From assembly GCA_026413225.1 (NCBI GenBank), contig CM048557.1, forward strand, positions 39,599,371 through 39,663,370: 64,000 bases of DNA. The letters run 5' to 3'. The notes under the pieces were generated by a model. The model searched no databases, was not told the origin of the DNA, and saw only the letters and a program-made list of their open reading frames with translations. The position numbers and the translations under genes are program-made. Below are positions 11,251 through 25,738 of the stretch, one piece after another (position 1 is the stretch's first letter; the number at the start of each line of letters is the position of its first letter). The stretch comes from Otis tarda. Its lineage: Eukaryota; Chordata; Aves; Otidiformes; Otididae.

Positions 11251-14200
11251 AACAATCTTGACTGGAAATGTGTTTCTGGGAATAACTTTTATAAATTTGA
11301 GGAATAATTAAGACAGGAACAAGAATCTCTTAAAAATATTCACAAATAGTTGTTTCCAAAGGTATTTGGGCTTGGGATATGTCAAAGGCCTCCAAGTTCC
11401 TCATATTTACCATAAAAATCCTGGCAAACTGTCAAAAGGATGACCAGCGATGGCAAAATTTTTCCACAGCCTCTGTCCCACATGATAGGAACTCTAGTTC
11501 ACATTTTAAGTGCATCAGCTCTTTTTTTGTGGGGGAGGGGTTCATAGTCTTAGTCTGCACATAAGAAGGATATAATGCAAGAGTCAAATTGTCATATTTG
11601 GCCATAGCACTGAGTAGCTTGATGTGCAGAGTCTCAGTGTACTCTGACAAACCCTAGGGAGTTTATAAAGAGACTTTGCCTTTATAACAGGCAAGTTTTC
11701 CTTATGAGATCTGAGAATTCCTTTGGAAATGTGCATTTATGGGAGGTATATTAACTGCATACTAATAGCGTTCTGCTCTGACCCCAACCTGGTCTTCCCA
11801 CTCATGGTTATCTGTTCAAACAAACAAAGGGAAAATGCTTTATGGACATAAAGCATGGTCTAATGGTCAACATAATGCTCATCACATACATATTTCCATG
11901 AAATACACACTGCAGCAGAATCAGAGAATATACTCCTGCTACTTTTTGCTTGATGTTGCAGCAGTAAGTTTACATGATATGTTAAACGAAAAGTCTCCTT
12001 CAGCCTACTGCATAGAAAGTAAATAGACTATATTTTGAAAATGTTTATCCTATCACCACTTCAAAGTCAGTTTCAAGAGAATATCTCCAGTAATGCACCT
12101 TTCCAGAAAGATCCCAAATAATAGAATGTAATTTAAACAGTTAACAAGCAGGTAGAAGATGTTACAAACTTTTGTGAATCTTCATAGTTCAATCAATGTC
12201 TACGATATCCTAATGCATTCTAAAAGGCTTCTGGCTAGAAGCCCTCAAGAGAAGATGCCATTCCAATAGTAACATTTCGAGTTACCAAAACCTAACCTTA
12301 TCATCAAGAGCACAGCATCTTCCTGCAGCTGCCTGAGTTTGTAGTGGAGTGCTGGATACTGCACTGCTAGTATTGTGATTTTAGATATTGACGCAGCTGT
12401 GGGAAGTTAACTGTTCATGTATCACATACCCTGAAAAATTCTTTAAAGCCAGACAAAGGTTTAGTACAAGAAAATAAATAATACGTAGCAATATATGTGT
12501 AGCAATTTAGAGACACCATCTTTTTTGCCTGTGCTTTAGAACTGCAAGAGATTTTGCTTTCTGATTCATGCAGAGAAAGTAGTTGGGATACTGCACAAGC
12601 TCATGAAATCAAGCACTCCTTCAAAAGATGGCTCTCTGAACAGTACCTACTTTCTGGGGATACATGCAGCTTTCTTAAACCAGAACATTCCTGAGACCAT
12701 ATTCAGACTTCACTCAGTCCTTCTTCATGAGGCAGCTTTTAATCCTCTTCCTTCCCCAGAAATGTGGAATGCCTGACTTTAAAAGTACTACTGTTATTTG
12801 GATGTTGCAGAGTTATCTTGAGCCTGGTCTGTATACAGAATATACAAACCACTGCTCCAGTGCTTGCCTATAAAAAAAATATTTATAAACAAATAGTTCA
12901 TCTTTCTCTGCTTGATTTTTTCATAACCTGAAATCAACATTTCTTATAAACTTATGCAATACTAAGGTTATCTTACAGGAGCAATTGAAAGTAATGACTC
13001 TTGTTCGTGTCTAGCTCTCAGTCAAAACGAGACTTCACAAGAACAAAACAACTTCGTGGTGGCAATGACTGCGAGGTGAAGTTGAAAGCTTTCAAGGATA
13101 CTGTTGCAGTAACCAAGTAGGAGATTCTAAAATTCTACATAAATTGTGAAATATCATAACTTTTTAATAAAATACTTTAAAACTCACAATCTTGACTTCT
13201 ATAGCAATTAGTTTCTTACTCTGTGGGAGCTGGAATAAGATCCAGCTGTATGTATGTATGGAGACAGTCCATTATAACCTATTCCTGTATTTCAAGCTAT
13301 GTAGCTGTATAAGCACATTGTTTTAATAGCTAATGCCAATCTGAACCCAAGTTTCCATTTACTCTGGCTGCTGCTTCCTGCTGCTGCCCAGCTAGCACTA
13401 TTTACTGTTCTGTGATTCCTCCTGGTGTATGAGTCCTATTGGAAAGTATTACCATCCTGAACTTACAATAGAAAAGTTCTTCTCCAGTGTCCTCATGATT
13501 GAACAATGTCTAATAGGCCCAACTTTCCCCTTGATTTGGTTTGAATTTAGGAAAATGCAAATCAAATTGGGAAAAAATTTTAGATTTAAGTTCTTGATTC
13601 CCATCCCCTGAATGACTGTTGAATAGCACATTCTTGTAGTGCTCTATAATTTGATGTAGAACAGAGCACTACTATTGCTTACTATGCAGCAGCAACTGCA
13701 GTTCCCATGAGAGATACCAGGCTGTCATGGACAGAGCGGTTGGAGAAATGGAGGGATCTGCACACTGTAAAGCAGACAGCCGCATACTTATGGCCGAACA
13801 TCCACTCCAGTGGCAACAGGCTGATAATGTTCAAAGTGGCTATGACGGCTGACAGAGTGGTACCAATGAAATGTTCTTCACACTAAATGAATTCACAAAG
13901 AATGAGCCTGAAAACTATCAGTACTCAAAGCAAAAATGAGGACAAAATTTATAAAACTGAGATAGATTTAGATTAGATTTTTGTATACTGAGTGGCTTCC
14001 TTTGAAAATAACTGCATTCTACTTGCCATTATATACACATGTTCTTTTTAGCAGCTTTTCTTCTCTCCTCATCCCTCCCTACCAGGCTGCTGATTTCCTC
14101 TCTCTCTCTTTCTCTTTTGAAAGTCCTTCACTCTCTCACTGCACTCATTCCACTTTGTTCCTCTTTCACCATCACATATCAAAGACTTCCAGGAGTCAGA

Positions 14201-14436
14201 CAAAGTTCTTTCAACAAGGTAGCAGTTTCCTTCACAGAAGGGCAAAATTCTCCTCTATATAAGGCAGGAGCAGTCTAAGTATACTTACAATTCTTTTTTT
14301 TTTTTCCCCTTTAATATATCCTATACCTATTACTACTGGAAAAGTCTGAGACAAATGCAGAGAACTACAGTTGTTAAGGGAGACCGCATTATTTTTTCTA
14401 CCCACATCACAGAGGGACTTTCATTCCCAGACTGTA

Positions 14437-14460
14437 ATAGAATCCAGAATAGAATCCAGA
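14437..14460. repeat. Perfect 12-bp tandem duplication
   Basis: ATAGAATCCAGA is present twice in direct succession. It is a small local duplication with no other signal. Confidence 0.85.
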
Positions 14461-16994
14461 TCTATTTATCTATTCCATGTTTTCATATCAATGTTGCCAG
14501 GCTAAATCCTCTGCTTTAACGTAAAGAAAATCCCTTGCTTGAGAAAGTAGTTTTTCAGATTATCTATTTTAATAATTCTTTTTAAAACTTTGTATAATTC
14601 CAGAATGTTTCTGGGGGGTGGGATTTGAGGTATTTTTATTTAACCATACAGAGAAAGCCATCTTAAAGTCTCTGACTTTTGAATTGATATTATATTTTTT
14701 TAATAATTGAATTTGAGTACCTAGTTACACTGATGTCCTTTGTGGGTTTTTTTCATATATGTAGATTCTGTGATCTACACTTATTAATAAAAGATAGGAC
14801 ATGATGCTAGATATTTCATTTCAGCTGTACAGTGCTTAACTGTCTGTGAGGATGTCATGATGCAAAAATGATTATGAAGACTGGCTCAGAGCCAAGCCAT
14901 AGAAACCACTGATGTTTTCTGATTTATATTAGGGTTTTAAAAAACCTACCAAGTTATTAACATGTAGTTACTGAGGAAATTTGGACCACCTACTGGGCTA
15001 AATATCTTTTATTTGTAAAAAGACAATGTCATAAATGATCAGTTGTTTGAGTTTTTGTATTCTAGTACACGCCATATGCTTTTACAAACTTAGATAAAGC
15101 TAGTAAATTACATAGTAGATAGCTCTGCACATATTCACTTTGAGGAGTTAAAAAAACCCCGTGTCACACCGTCAGGAAATTGCAATTATGGCATATAGTA
15201 AAAAGACTTTACAGATACAATGTTTGTTTCAATAAAGGAAATTAAATGTTTATGTTATAGCTATCACTGGTAGGATGTTTTAAAGACTGGAAGGATAATT
15301 GTGATTTAAAAGAAAAAAAAATTCGGTCAAAGAGAAATACAAATACTACTTGTCTAAAATAAGAACTATTTCACAGATACCAACAGACTTCCAGTAGGCA
15401 AATGCTAGTTTGTCCAGTCTTTCTGACTGCACACATTTTCGTTTCCCTTCAAATTAATTTTGCAGCAGATTACAATGTCTAAAAACTCCATGAGGACTTG
15501 AGCTAACTGAAAAAGGAGCACTGTTGAAGCACTGTATGCAAGACATACTTTTCACTTCTCAGATGCAAGCTTCTCAGAGACAATTCCCAATCACTTCAGT
15601 TATTGTCATGTATTCTTTATCTTGGGGGAAGGTCTGAACTACACTTTAACTCAAACACTGTGTAAACTGGTGCTGTGCAAAATCTACTGCTAAACAAGCC
15701 CTGATTTTTTATGATTAGCTTCACCTTTAACTTTTATAGGCTTGCAAAAGGATTATCTCTGTTGGCCAAAGTGTCCTTATATTTCCTGTCTGAACTATTA
15801 GACCATTGCAATGTAATCCAAATATTCTACAATGGGGGGTTTTTTCTGCTTCTTGTGGATTCCTTGTGAGTTTTTTGTTCAGTGCATTTAAGGAGTTTCT
15901 GTTAGTTTACTTTATCTGTGAGACCATTCCAATCCTCCTCTCATTGTGCAGTCTCTCACAGGTGATACATAAAGGGATTATGACTGTGAAAGCTTCACAG
16001 GACCAGAATAAGTATAGTCCCCTGTCCAAACAAAGCTGAAGGGAGGTAACTTCTCAGAAATTTGCTAGAATCAGGGATTCTTATAACAGTAAGCCCAGAT
16101 CAACTCTGAGGTACAGACTCAATTAATGTATTGGAAGGCCTCATAACAGATAAAATTATTCTTTCAGCTATTTTTTTCATGCTGCCATCCTTTTAACAAC
16201 TAGCAGCCTCTCTGTGTGGACCAATTGTGTGTTGGCTGCTTTTTTTTTCTCAGATTTCCATTGCATAAACTCTGCCTTATTAGCAAGATGATATTACTCA
16301 CGATAGTTAAAATAAAAGTGAAAAAAAATATTCTGTTTTGTAGTTAATTATGATTGTTTGTATACTGATAACATCAAATCTGTATTTACCCCGATGTTAC
16401 GGAATTCTGAATGTTTCCTTGCTGACAGCATGGTAATTATCAATGAACTGAGACAGATAAAACAATATACATATACAGCCTCTTATTTCTATGTTTGACT
16501 TATTTACATCAAACACACAGTAAATACACTTCTTCATAATTCACAGAAGGCTAAGCCACAGTCATCAAGACGAGTGAACAAATACATGTTTTGAAGCCTG
16601 TGCTCTGTCTGATACTCTAAGGTGGATATGCAGAAGATCATTATGTATTCTTCACCACAGGTCAGTTGCTTAGCTACCAGAGAAGTAGGGAACTACTAAT
16701 TGAAAGTATTCAGTATTGCTGACAACATTTGCTGCAGGACACTGGTCTTGGAAACAGTCAGATATAAATGTTGCAGGAGGAAGGATGAAAGAAAAATCTG
16801 CACATCATCTTGCTGAAAAGAACATATGTCTTTCTTCAGCACCATGATGTATGCATTCTTATCAGTAAAATGGTATTGATTCTGACGATCAGTTATCAAA
16901 TGATCCTGTGATTAATTTAGTAGTTGTAGAAATTAGTTATTTCCAGCAAGTTAATATACTGTGGTTATATTTTAAATGTAATTATTGTTGCAAC

Positions 16995-17050
16995 TACTGG
17001 AGTAATTTCCTATTTATATAGCTCCAGCACATTTCCAAGTGTTTAATTAC
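16995..17050 (+). mobile_element. Possible ancient SINE-like fragment
   Basis: TTTATATAGCTCCAGCACAT followed by TTCCAAGTGTTTAATTA resembles the body of old amniote SINE-like repeats, which carry a TATATAGC block followed by an AAGCGCTTTA-like block. The match is short and diverged and could be chance. Confidence 0.25.
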
Positions 17051-17084
17051 CTTCAGGGATTTCTAGTTAACAGGTACAGCTATT

Positions 17085-17108
17085 AAAAAAAAAAAAAAAA
17101 AAAAAAAA
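17085..17108. repeat. Run of 24 A
   Basis: This is an uninterrupted A tract, followed by CCCACCAGCC. It could be the tail of a retroposed sequence, but I see no recognisable retrocopy upstream, so it is listed only as a homopolymer. Confidence 0.95.
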
Positions 17109-17649
17109 CCCACCAGCCAGAATATTATCCTCTCATGAGATTCCTAATTGCTGAAACTCATGCATTTGATCCATATGTAAACCTGAAACTGTCTAATGAA
17201 AACGAACACTCCTTTTATTTTTTTAGCTCAGACAATAAATCAGCAATACATTATCAGCTTTTCTTTTCATAGTATTTTGCAGTATAGGTCTTCTTTTTAG
17301 TATTTTTTTTCCTTTTAGTCAATGTTTCATAACTTAGTTTTCTGCCAGTGTTCATGTCTTGAATATAAAAGTTAAGACCATCTTGCTGGGATAAATGAGA
17401 CTCTCTTTAATCTATTGCCCTTATATGAGGGAAAATGAGACATTTTCAACCTTTACCTTTCAGTTGCCAGGTTAAAAAAATAAACTTAGTCTAGAATCAC
17501 ATTCTACTGCAGTCTTTGCATATAAAGCATTAGGAAAGCATTCCTTGAAACAAAGTGTCAGCAGTTTTCTTGAGAAACTTCAGTTAAATTGCTTCCATGA
17601 AGAAATATCTCCCAGTTAACTTCCCATGCATTCAGCAAATCTGTATTTC

Positions 17650-17730
17650 CATAGATACATAGATTTTAAAGTTAGGAGGGCTCATAATGATGAGTTTGTT
17701 TGTGTACCATTTCATAGATTTAACTGAATG
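17650..17730 (-). mobile_element. Ancient CR1-L-like 3' end remnant
   Basis: CATAGATACATAGATTTTAA followed by AGTTAGGAGGGCTCATAATG resembles the reverse complement of the 3' end of old amniote CR1 lineages, which carry an ATAGATTxxTAGA terminal repeat and then a (G)AAGGG-ACCAT-ATGAT-like block. It is much more diverged than the CR1 tails elsewhere in the window, consistent with an insertion older than birds. It is non-coding. Confidence 0.5.
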
Positions 17731-20700
17731 CAAGTGAATGAAAGATATACATTTGTCATGTTTATTCAATTTCCAGAGAATTTGAAGCCAAATAAAAACT
17801 TTCAGAGTTTACAGACCCATTTAAAATATATTATTTAGTTATTATAGAGTACCTGATGCTTTAGTAGTTAAAAAAAAAAAAAGTGTACTATTACACTGCC
17901 CCACAAAGTCTTTTGTCCCAGGATTATCTGTTCACATAACTGGAATTGAAATCCATGTACCAGGTTTTCAAATTCCATTAACTGGGAGGAAAGTTCTGAA
18001 TTTGAGTTAATAAAATAGATTTAACTGACAAACTGCTCCTTGTTAACTTAGCACTTTTTTATCTACACATTCTTTCATATCCTAGCTGTGTTAATGAATC
18101 AACTGTGACATTGCAGGGCTACAGCTGCATAGCTTGCAACTCAGTAAATCCTTTTTTTCGAATATCATCATTCATTGTGAATTTGAAAAAAAACCACCCT
18201 ACTTTTTGCTTAAATTGTACAGTTGTCCATTACAGAGTATGTCTATGATTGTCCCTTCAATACCTTTGTAAAATGTCTCTAAATCGAGTCACCAGGAAAA
18301 GTAACAAGTGCAGCTTGTTGGAGACAAATTCAGCTCACACAATTGCACGATCTGAATCAGATTTCCAGTTGAATATCCATATATTTATGACTGCATCACC
18401 TTGCAGTCGGGAAAAGGCCAGCAAGGCAGCTTACATTACCCTTCATAGAACTAGTACATGATCCACAGGGAACACTGCACAAAATACCACATGAAGTTGA
18501 GAGACATGTTTAGTATACCAGAGCCTCCTTAATTCTAACCTATGAATTCAACCCAAATTTCAATTTCCTCAGACAAATGAATTTTTCTCCTTTTATAAAA
18601 CAGCTACAGTTCTACAAACACTAAAGTATCACTCAGTAGTCTCAGCTAATATCTGACATCCCAAAGCCTAAGAAACACTGCTTCCTTGCCAAACCTTGGG
18701 ACAGATGATTCTACTATGTTTAAACTCTATACTTCTCTTGGTTTTCCTTTCTCTAACTTTCTCTTTCAACTCTGAATTTTCTGTTACATTGAGAAAGTAG
18801 ATTTAACTTCATAGATTTAACTGTAAATGTTAATACTGTAATTCTCATTACAGGAAAATTTTATTGTGTATTCCATCTGCCTTATACTTAGTACATTCTC
18901 AGAAATCCTTGACTGGCCTACAGGACTTAGCTTCCTCTAGAACAGAAAGTGGATTAAAAAGTGTCACTTCATCCCTGTACTGTTGCCTGCCTCCTGTCAC
19001 TTTCCTGCCAGCTACCCTTACCACAATGGCCACTGCATCTCTATAGCCTCCCTCCCACAAAGGACAGAGGAGAGGGAATTGTCATTATCACTATCCATGG
19101 TCAAGAAGCTGTGCCTTGAAGACCAGAAAGATTTTCTACACCAGACAAAAAACAAAGAGAAGGCAGCAGTTATTAATACATATTCACCTAAGATAAATCT
19201 ACCACCTCTCTTAGCTGACTTTTTAGGTTAATTTCCCAAACAGTTCGCTTACATCCCTAACAATAGCAAAATTTACTTACAGGTATGTTACACCATTCCC
19301 TGTACCTTTTGGATAAAATGCATGCTTTTTCCAATGGCAAGCGCTTTTCTTCCCTTGTCAACTTTTTGGAATGCCCGGAAATCTATGTGGACAATTCAGG
19401 GGTCAATGAATCTTTGGTCCCCTCTTAGGTATTATTATTTGGTGTAAATAATAACACTTCTAATACAGAAGACTTAAGGGTTTTTGTAAATACTGCTCTA
19501 AGTTTGGGAAATAAGCAGGAGGTGATTGAAGGAAAAATACTTTTCATCCTCGTAGATATTAAGCGGGATTTAAACAACAACTAATGAAGCTGCACATTTC
19601 AAATCAGAAGGTATGGATAATTTACAAATAATAATTGGAAAAGGCTCAGCTTATGAAGTCTCCGGACCATTAATCTTCAGTTTCAGCAACTCCAAATGTT
19701 CCAAAAGACTGTTAAGAAACTGCCACTGTGTGTCTGATTTAATAGGGTAAGAACAAAGCCCCAAATAACTATAGATTTTTCAGTTAGACCATTTTCACAG
19801 ATTAAATAGCAGAAATACTAATGGAACATTCAATAGAGAGATTTAAAGAAAGCTAAATTAACTAATGGCATCTAACAACTTGAGCAAATAGAGCTGTCTT
19901 TGGATCCTTGGATGTATGAACAAGGACACACTGAATGGGATAAGGGAGGTTATATAGTATCTGTATATGGCACTGCACTACTGTGTCTTCTTCTGTGTTT
20001 CACAATTCAAGCCACACAAAAACAAGTTTGAAAGCAAAACCAAACAAACACACACCCCACAACAGATAGAACTCAGTTAGTAAGGTTCCAGATGGGTGAA
20101 AAGGAGACGGATCAGTTAAGTGTAAAAAAAAATATAAAATAAAGTGTCCAAAGGCTACTTGTGGAATTTAGAACTTTAAATAAGAAATAAAGCATACTTT
20201 TAAAATATCAGTACTTTGATGTGGTTCACTGACTTTAAAATGAAGAATGAGATCAGACCATTTGATCAAGACCTAGATTTACAGACTACAAAACTAAGTC
20301 TGCCCCTTTGATTCTCAGAAATTAATCTGCAACAAGAGCCAGCAATGTACCCTTATAGCTAAGACAGTCAACAGCCTCCTGGATTTTAATAGGAAGAGCA
20401 TCAACAGCAAGTAGGTCTAGGTAGTTGAGCCTTTCCCTCCAAGTAATGATTTGACGTTTTCCATCAAAAAAAAAAATTCTAGCATTATAAAATAAATGTT
20501 TTTCAGTATTTTCCTTTTGAGGAATTTTCTGACTTTCTACCTCTATTTTCTTCCTTCCTCCACTCATTTTCAGATTTTTCTAAAGAATATAAAATTCTCA
20601 CCAGATCTATTATCAAATGCTTCCTTCATCTTACTGTTATATTGGGAAATTAAACCAAAAGCAAACACTCTTTCAGTTGTAAAATTGTTTCTTGTAAGAG

Positions 20701-23700
20701 TTATTCCCTACCAAATATCTGGGAAAAAAATATCAGAAAAGCGGTGTTCAGAATAAAGAAAAGTTGACTGAGAGTCCCAACATTGCATGCTTCTTAATCC
20801 AGCACCTAATTTCCTCTCCAGTCATATGTCACTGACTCTGACATATAGAAATTTACAATGCTGTCCTATTAAACTGGTGGCTTATACAAAGTAATGGTTT
20901 CCTACTCATTCTCTGACTCTAAGCTAGTCTTTGAAAATGTCATTCCTGGATAATTACCTCCCATCCAAAAAAAAAAAAATCAATATTTGTTTATGTCCAA
21001 GTTTATGCATCACTTTTATGGCACGTGCAGAGACTCAGTGCTTAGAATGAGTTTGCAATAATAAGTCAAGCATGCCACTTTCTGAGAAATATTGTTATTA
21101 GGTTGCTTTTGACTGGCTGATGTAGTTTTTAAGTGTGCAAAGTGTATCAGTCTACACAGTCTCAGTGAAAGCATTGTTTGGAGTTTAGTTACTTGCAGAG
21201 TCATCATTGTTCTGGATATGACAGGACGCACTAACTTCCCACCTTGTCCTCATGACTGCTTTTCATACTAGGAGGAAGAAGTTAGTTAAAATAGTCTACA
21301 TTAAGAATGGCTTTACAACAATCTATTAAAATCTATCAATTACTCTTCTGTTAAACAATCATCTCCCCTATCACATTCCTTTAGAATCTTGGAAATCTAG
21401 AAAAGAGAAGAGAGGGAGAATCTTCAAACTTTTCTTGACCTTTCATACCCAGAGTGAAGTCATAATCAAATCTCATCATTTCTATTGCAAATATATTTCT
21501 TGGTAATGCAGCCAGAAAGACATGCATAAACAATTTGGTTGCTAGAATGAAAAAAAAAAAGCAAAAATATCTTTTATTTGAGTGCAGTGGATGCTCACCT
21601 TACTTATTCTACCCATACTGGTTTTATTTTCTGTGGTTTCATTCCTAATACTCTCACCATGTTTTCCTTATTTTTCTTTTGATTGTTAACTTATGTTTTA
21701 GTTGCTTCAAGGATGGTGAGGATTTTAATATCTGATACCACGCCAGTAGCCTCTGCTGCTCCTTTTTATGTCCTGCACTCCAAATTATAAATGCACTCTG
21801 CCTCCTTTAACACAGTAGACACTTTGATCATCAAAAGCTAACAATGTTCCTTTTTACCCCCATAATCTTTTTTCTCGACTACCCTACTTATAATTCCATG
21901 TCCTTTGGGATTGATTCATAGGCTGAAATGAGGGAGGAGCTTTGCTAACTGACGGGTTTATATCCAGTAAGGTTTTAAGGCAATACAATAATAGAGACAG
22001 AAACCCAGGAAAATTGTGATAATCTAAATTCCTACCTGTACTAATGTTATTTTAAGCCACCCAAGAAGCCAAATTATTTAGTTTTTACTTACATTTAAGT
22101 GTGCATTCCTTAGTTCAAAAATATAAGAAGTGTTCATTTCATTTTCCCTATGGATTCAGCTTATGTTCAATTTATATGCAAAGCAGACTATTTGCTCATA
22201 CTTGTAAAGGATATGCATTATCAGAATACAACACCTGCAGGACAAAAGAGAGGTTAATTTCATTGTTGCTATGAAGCAAAGGAGACCATTATAGGGCCTG
22301 CAGTAACCAAGCTCTGTGAAATAGCTGCATTAGTCATTAACTTTCCAGCACTAAATTTCATATCAGACTCAATTAACTACTACATAGCTTTTAACGACAA
22401 TATTTTTCAGATGAAGCTCTTGTTTACTAATAAGATTTTCTATCACAACCATCTTTGCCATTACTTTGATGGTGTTAATATTCAAGTCTTGAGTTTCTCC
22501 AAAGAAAATGGGGCAATGAAAATTACATTTGCTGAAAGTATTCCTTGAATTATGCTTCTAAATTTTAAAGCATTTAAGTTGCACTTTTGTGGTAAAAGGT
22601 GTAGAGTGTAGAAGATGAATACCATCTGTGTATTATATCCACACAACAGATTGCAATTGTCACAGAACTTCCACGTGTTTGACCAGAACATTTCTGTTGT
22701 GTTTGAGACTTTCATGATCAAAGCCTTTTAAATTAGAAATGTCCTTTGAGTTTGTTATTTTCTTATCATACTGAGTCAAAGCTCAGAATAAAAGAAGTCA
22801 CAAAGTTAATATAACCATGAAATAATTTACATAGGTAATTAGCACAACATGCTAGATTAAGAGATCAGATGACCCAGAGCCTACAGCAAAAATAATCTTG
22901 TCTTTAGTTTCTCTGGTGTCCACTCACAATTTTTGCCCTTTTTTGGAAAGACGGGATTGATCCTTAGATTCAGATAACACCATCTATACCTTTACCTTAT
23001 TTGTTTATGCCTTTGTGTCACTTGTATTACAGCTAGTTGTTGGAGGGTTGTTTTTTTTTTTTTGTCTGTGCTGTGGGAGAAACACAAATGCAAATGGTTA
23101 ACTTTTAAATCAGAGTAAGATTTTGGCTTTGAAAAATACCCAGGCACACACAGGTTACCTGTGAGAAAGCCTAATTTTGAAAGCACTTATGAAAGCACTA
23201 CTCTCTAATTTGGAAAGAAATGCAAATTATACACTTATCATCTATAGTAACTGTTGGGTTGTGTTTGTTTTTCACAACCCTAGAAAGCCTGAGTAACAAG
23301 GCTGTACTACAAAGAAAGAACTATAAAATATCAGAAAGGCATACATACACAGTGTGCAAAAATAGCTAATGGAGATACCCAGTGAAAAGAAGACTTCTCA
23401 GAATGATGGTCAATAGATTTAAAAGTTGATTAAGAAATCCTATGCTTATTCTAATGCAAAACCCCCAGCTGCTAATGTCCTAACTCTGTGTTTTTTCCTA
23501 TTTCTCTGACTTTTTCTTCTCCAGTTTTCTCACTTCTTTGGTTTTCTGCATGTTTCTATTATTTGCTATGTTTTGCTATTCTCTTTTTGATGTGTGATTG
23601 AGACTATAGGAAAGAATCATTAGTGAGTGAGTTTTATTCTGGTTTCCCTTTATTTAATTTTTTTTTTTTTAATAAGGAGGCTACGCAGCCTAGAGAAAGC

Positions 23701-25738
23701 CACCAGGGAGAAAAAAAAAGCGCTATCACTTAACTGTCTAGGACATATCAATCATGAGGCATTAATAATGACCACTATCAGCAGGTTTTGTATTATTTAT
23801 AGTAACCCTAGTAATAATGTTAAAGTGGGATCTGTTTGTGACATCTCACAGATCCTGTATGGGCAATCCCTCCCATTCTCCTTGTGCAGCGGCCAGCTGG
23901 GATTATTGCCTTTTTTGCACCATTGGGTGTTCTCTTCATGCAGTACTCACAGCCTGTTGTCATCTCATCCTGTCCTTGAATAGAAAACCTAAAGGAGCAA
24001 TATCTAAATGGTATAGAAAGCCAAAAGAAAGACCTATGTTTAGTGAAACTCCAATAAGGAGTTGGATTGTTGCCCAGAGCAATATTTATCTGAAAGATCA
24101 TATTTATGAGCTCCACTGCAGTTCTGTTTAGTAATACGATGTGACATAGAGGTGATGCATTGCATCTTATGGTAAATCCTCATGTTATGAAAACATCATG
24201 AGGGAGCTCTATCCACTTTCTTTCTGGAAGCAAAAGCTATTCTAGCATAGGGCTGCTCTCTGTCACCCACATGCAAGCTTGTAGAAGAAAGACAACAAAA
24301 TGGAATGCAGTGAACAAGCACAATCGAGCGAGAAAACAGAATGCACTCTCTCTGCCGTGGTGTGTATTCTTGTGTTTATGGGTTTTTTGTTCTAAAGCTC
24401 CCACTTTAGATAAAGAAATACATTTTTCAGATAGATCACTGTCAACGAAAAATGTGTTGTTAAAGGGAAATTATACACTCTGTCAGACGAGCAAACTATC
24501 TCAGAGAAATGTTGTGCACTTGAAAACTATTTCGATGAAAATGTGAACATAGTTTTGCTTCCCCATCTCTTCTTGTGCACGTTAAAGAATCCTGCTAAAT
24601 GGCAGCAGAAACTCACCTAGTCTCTCTTTCCAATAAGAGAGAATAAGACTTCTCGGGTAGATTTAACCAACAAAATAGTGCTCCTGTTCCCACCCTCCAC
24701 TCCCCTTTCCCAGTATTCTTTGCAGTATAATAGTATAGGGTATTTCTCACATTTCTGTTGGGAGAATCCTTTATTTTCTATACTGAATAACCTGCACTAA
24801 TAAGGAAAAAAGGTCTCCTGTGAAAGTTTTGTTGTCTTGGCTAAACATTTTGCAAGCTTGTTGAGCTCATAGAGGGAGATCTCCAAGGTTATACAATTTT
24901 AATACAAATTCAAAACATAATTTGATATTGGTTACTTCTCAAAGCTTACACAGTTTTAATTTGAAGCATGGCCTCAGGGGTGAAAGGCCATTAAATAACT
25001 TAGCGATCCATGAAGACAATTTCAAAATGTACAGTAGGTAAAAGAATATGAGATTGCTTATGTATTTGCATGTTTAATTTGTTGCTACTAAAGACCGTTA
25101 TTAAAGAACTTCCTCTTTGATATAAGGTTCTTCTCTCTAATAAACTAGTTGAACTTTTTAGTACTGACAATCACAGATTCACCTTGAGCCCCGTCCTCCT
25201 CCTAAGCAAGTGTGTAGTGAGAAGCTCTCTGAATGCTTCTGTGTTGCCTTCTATCTCACACACACATCCTGTAAGACAGTTGGATCTAAAAGTAGGAAGG
25301 TGCTAGCTTCTCCCTTCCTCTCCTCAAAAAATGTAGGTAATCATATGTTTATGTGCACACCCGTAGTAAAAAAAAAAAATCACTTCCTTCTGTATATCTC
25401 ACCTAGCTTTTTTATTATTTCAGTGAAATTGCTGATGGCAAGTTAACTGAAAAAAATTGTCACTAATAAGAGGATGCAATGGCCTAAGAAGAAATGATAA
25501 ACCTATTTGTACACGGCATGATATATTTGACGGCATATAAACATCCTAAAGGATATTCTTGATACTTTACACCATTAAGTGGGTGACTGACTACTGCAGA
25601 AGTTAAGTGCAAATGGAAAAAGTGTATTTACCAGGAAGAGACTACTCTTTTAGATTTTTATTTTAACATTTTCAGAAGGAAAAGTAATGTTCACTTACTT
25701 TTTTAAATTATAGAGTCACCAAAAAATACAGACTAAAA
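17731..25738. other. AT-rich non-coding DNA, no gene seen
   Basis: I recognise no gene or intact element. Homopolymer tracts occur near 20467-20477 (A) and 23051-23063 (T). Overlapping open frames at 23627-24131 on the plus strand (118 and 104 codons) have no domain I recognise. I see no tRNA or other RNA signature. Confidence 0.55.

Larger units (their letters stand above)
7931..17649. other. AT-rich non-coding DNA, no gene seen
   Basis: I recognise no host gene. Scattered simple repeats include a CAAA run near 9463-9480, a purine-rich run at 10258-10320 and a CT-rich run at 14097-14170. The block 13690-13860 is less AT-rich than its surroundings but has no coding signature. Short open frames on both strands lack domains and look random. 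Confidence 0.55.

Noticed and set aside
17085..17108. A24 tract as the poly(A) tail of a processed pseudogene
   Set aside because: No recognisable gene-derived sequence lies upstream and no flanking duplication is visible.
23627..24131. Two overlapping plus-strand frames (118 and 104 codons) with a minus-strand frame over the same bases
   Set aside because: All three cannot be real, none shows a recognisable motif and composition is like the surrounding non-coding DNA.
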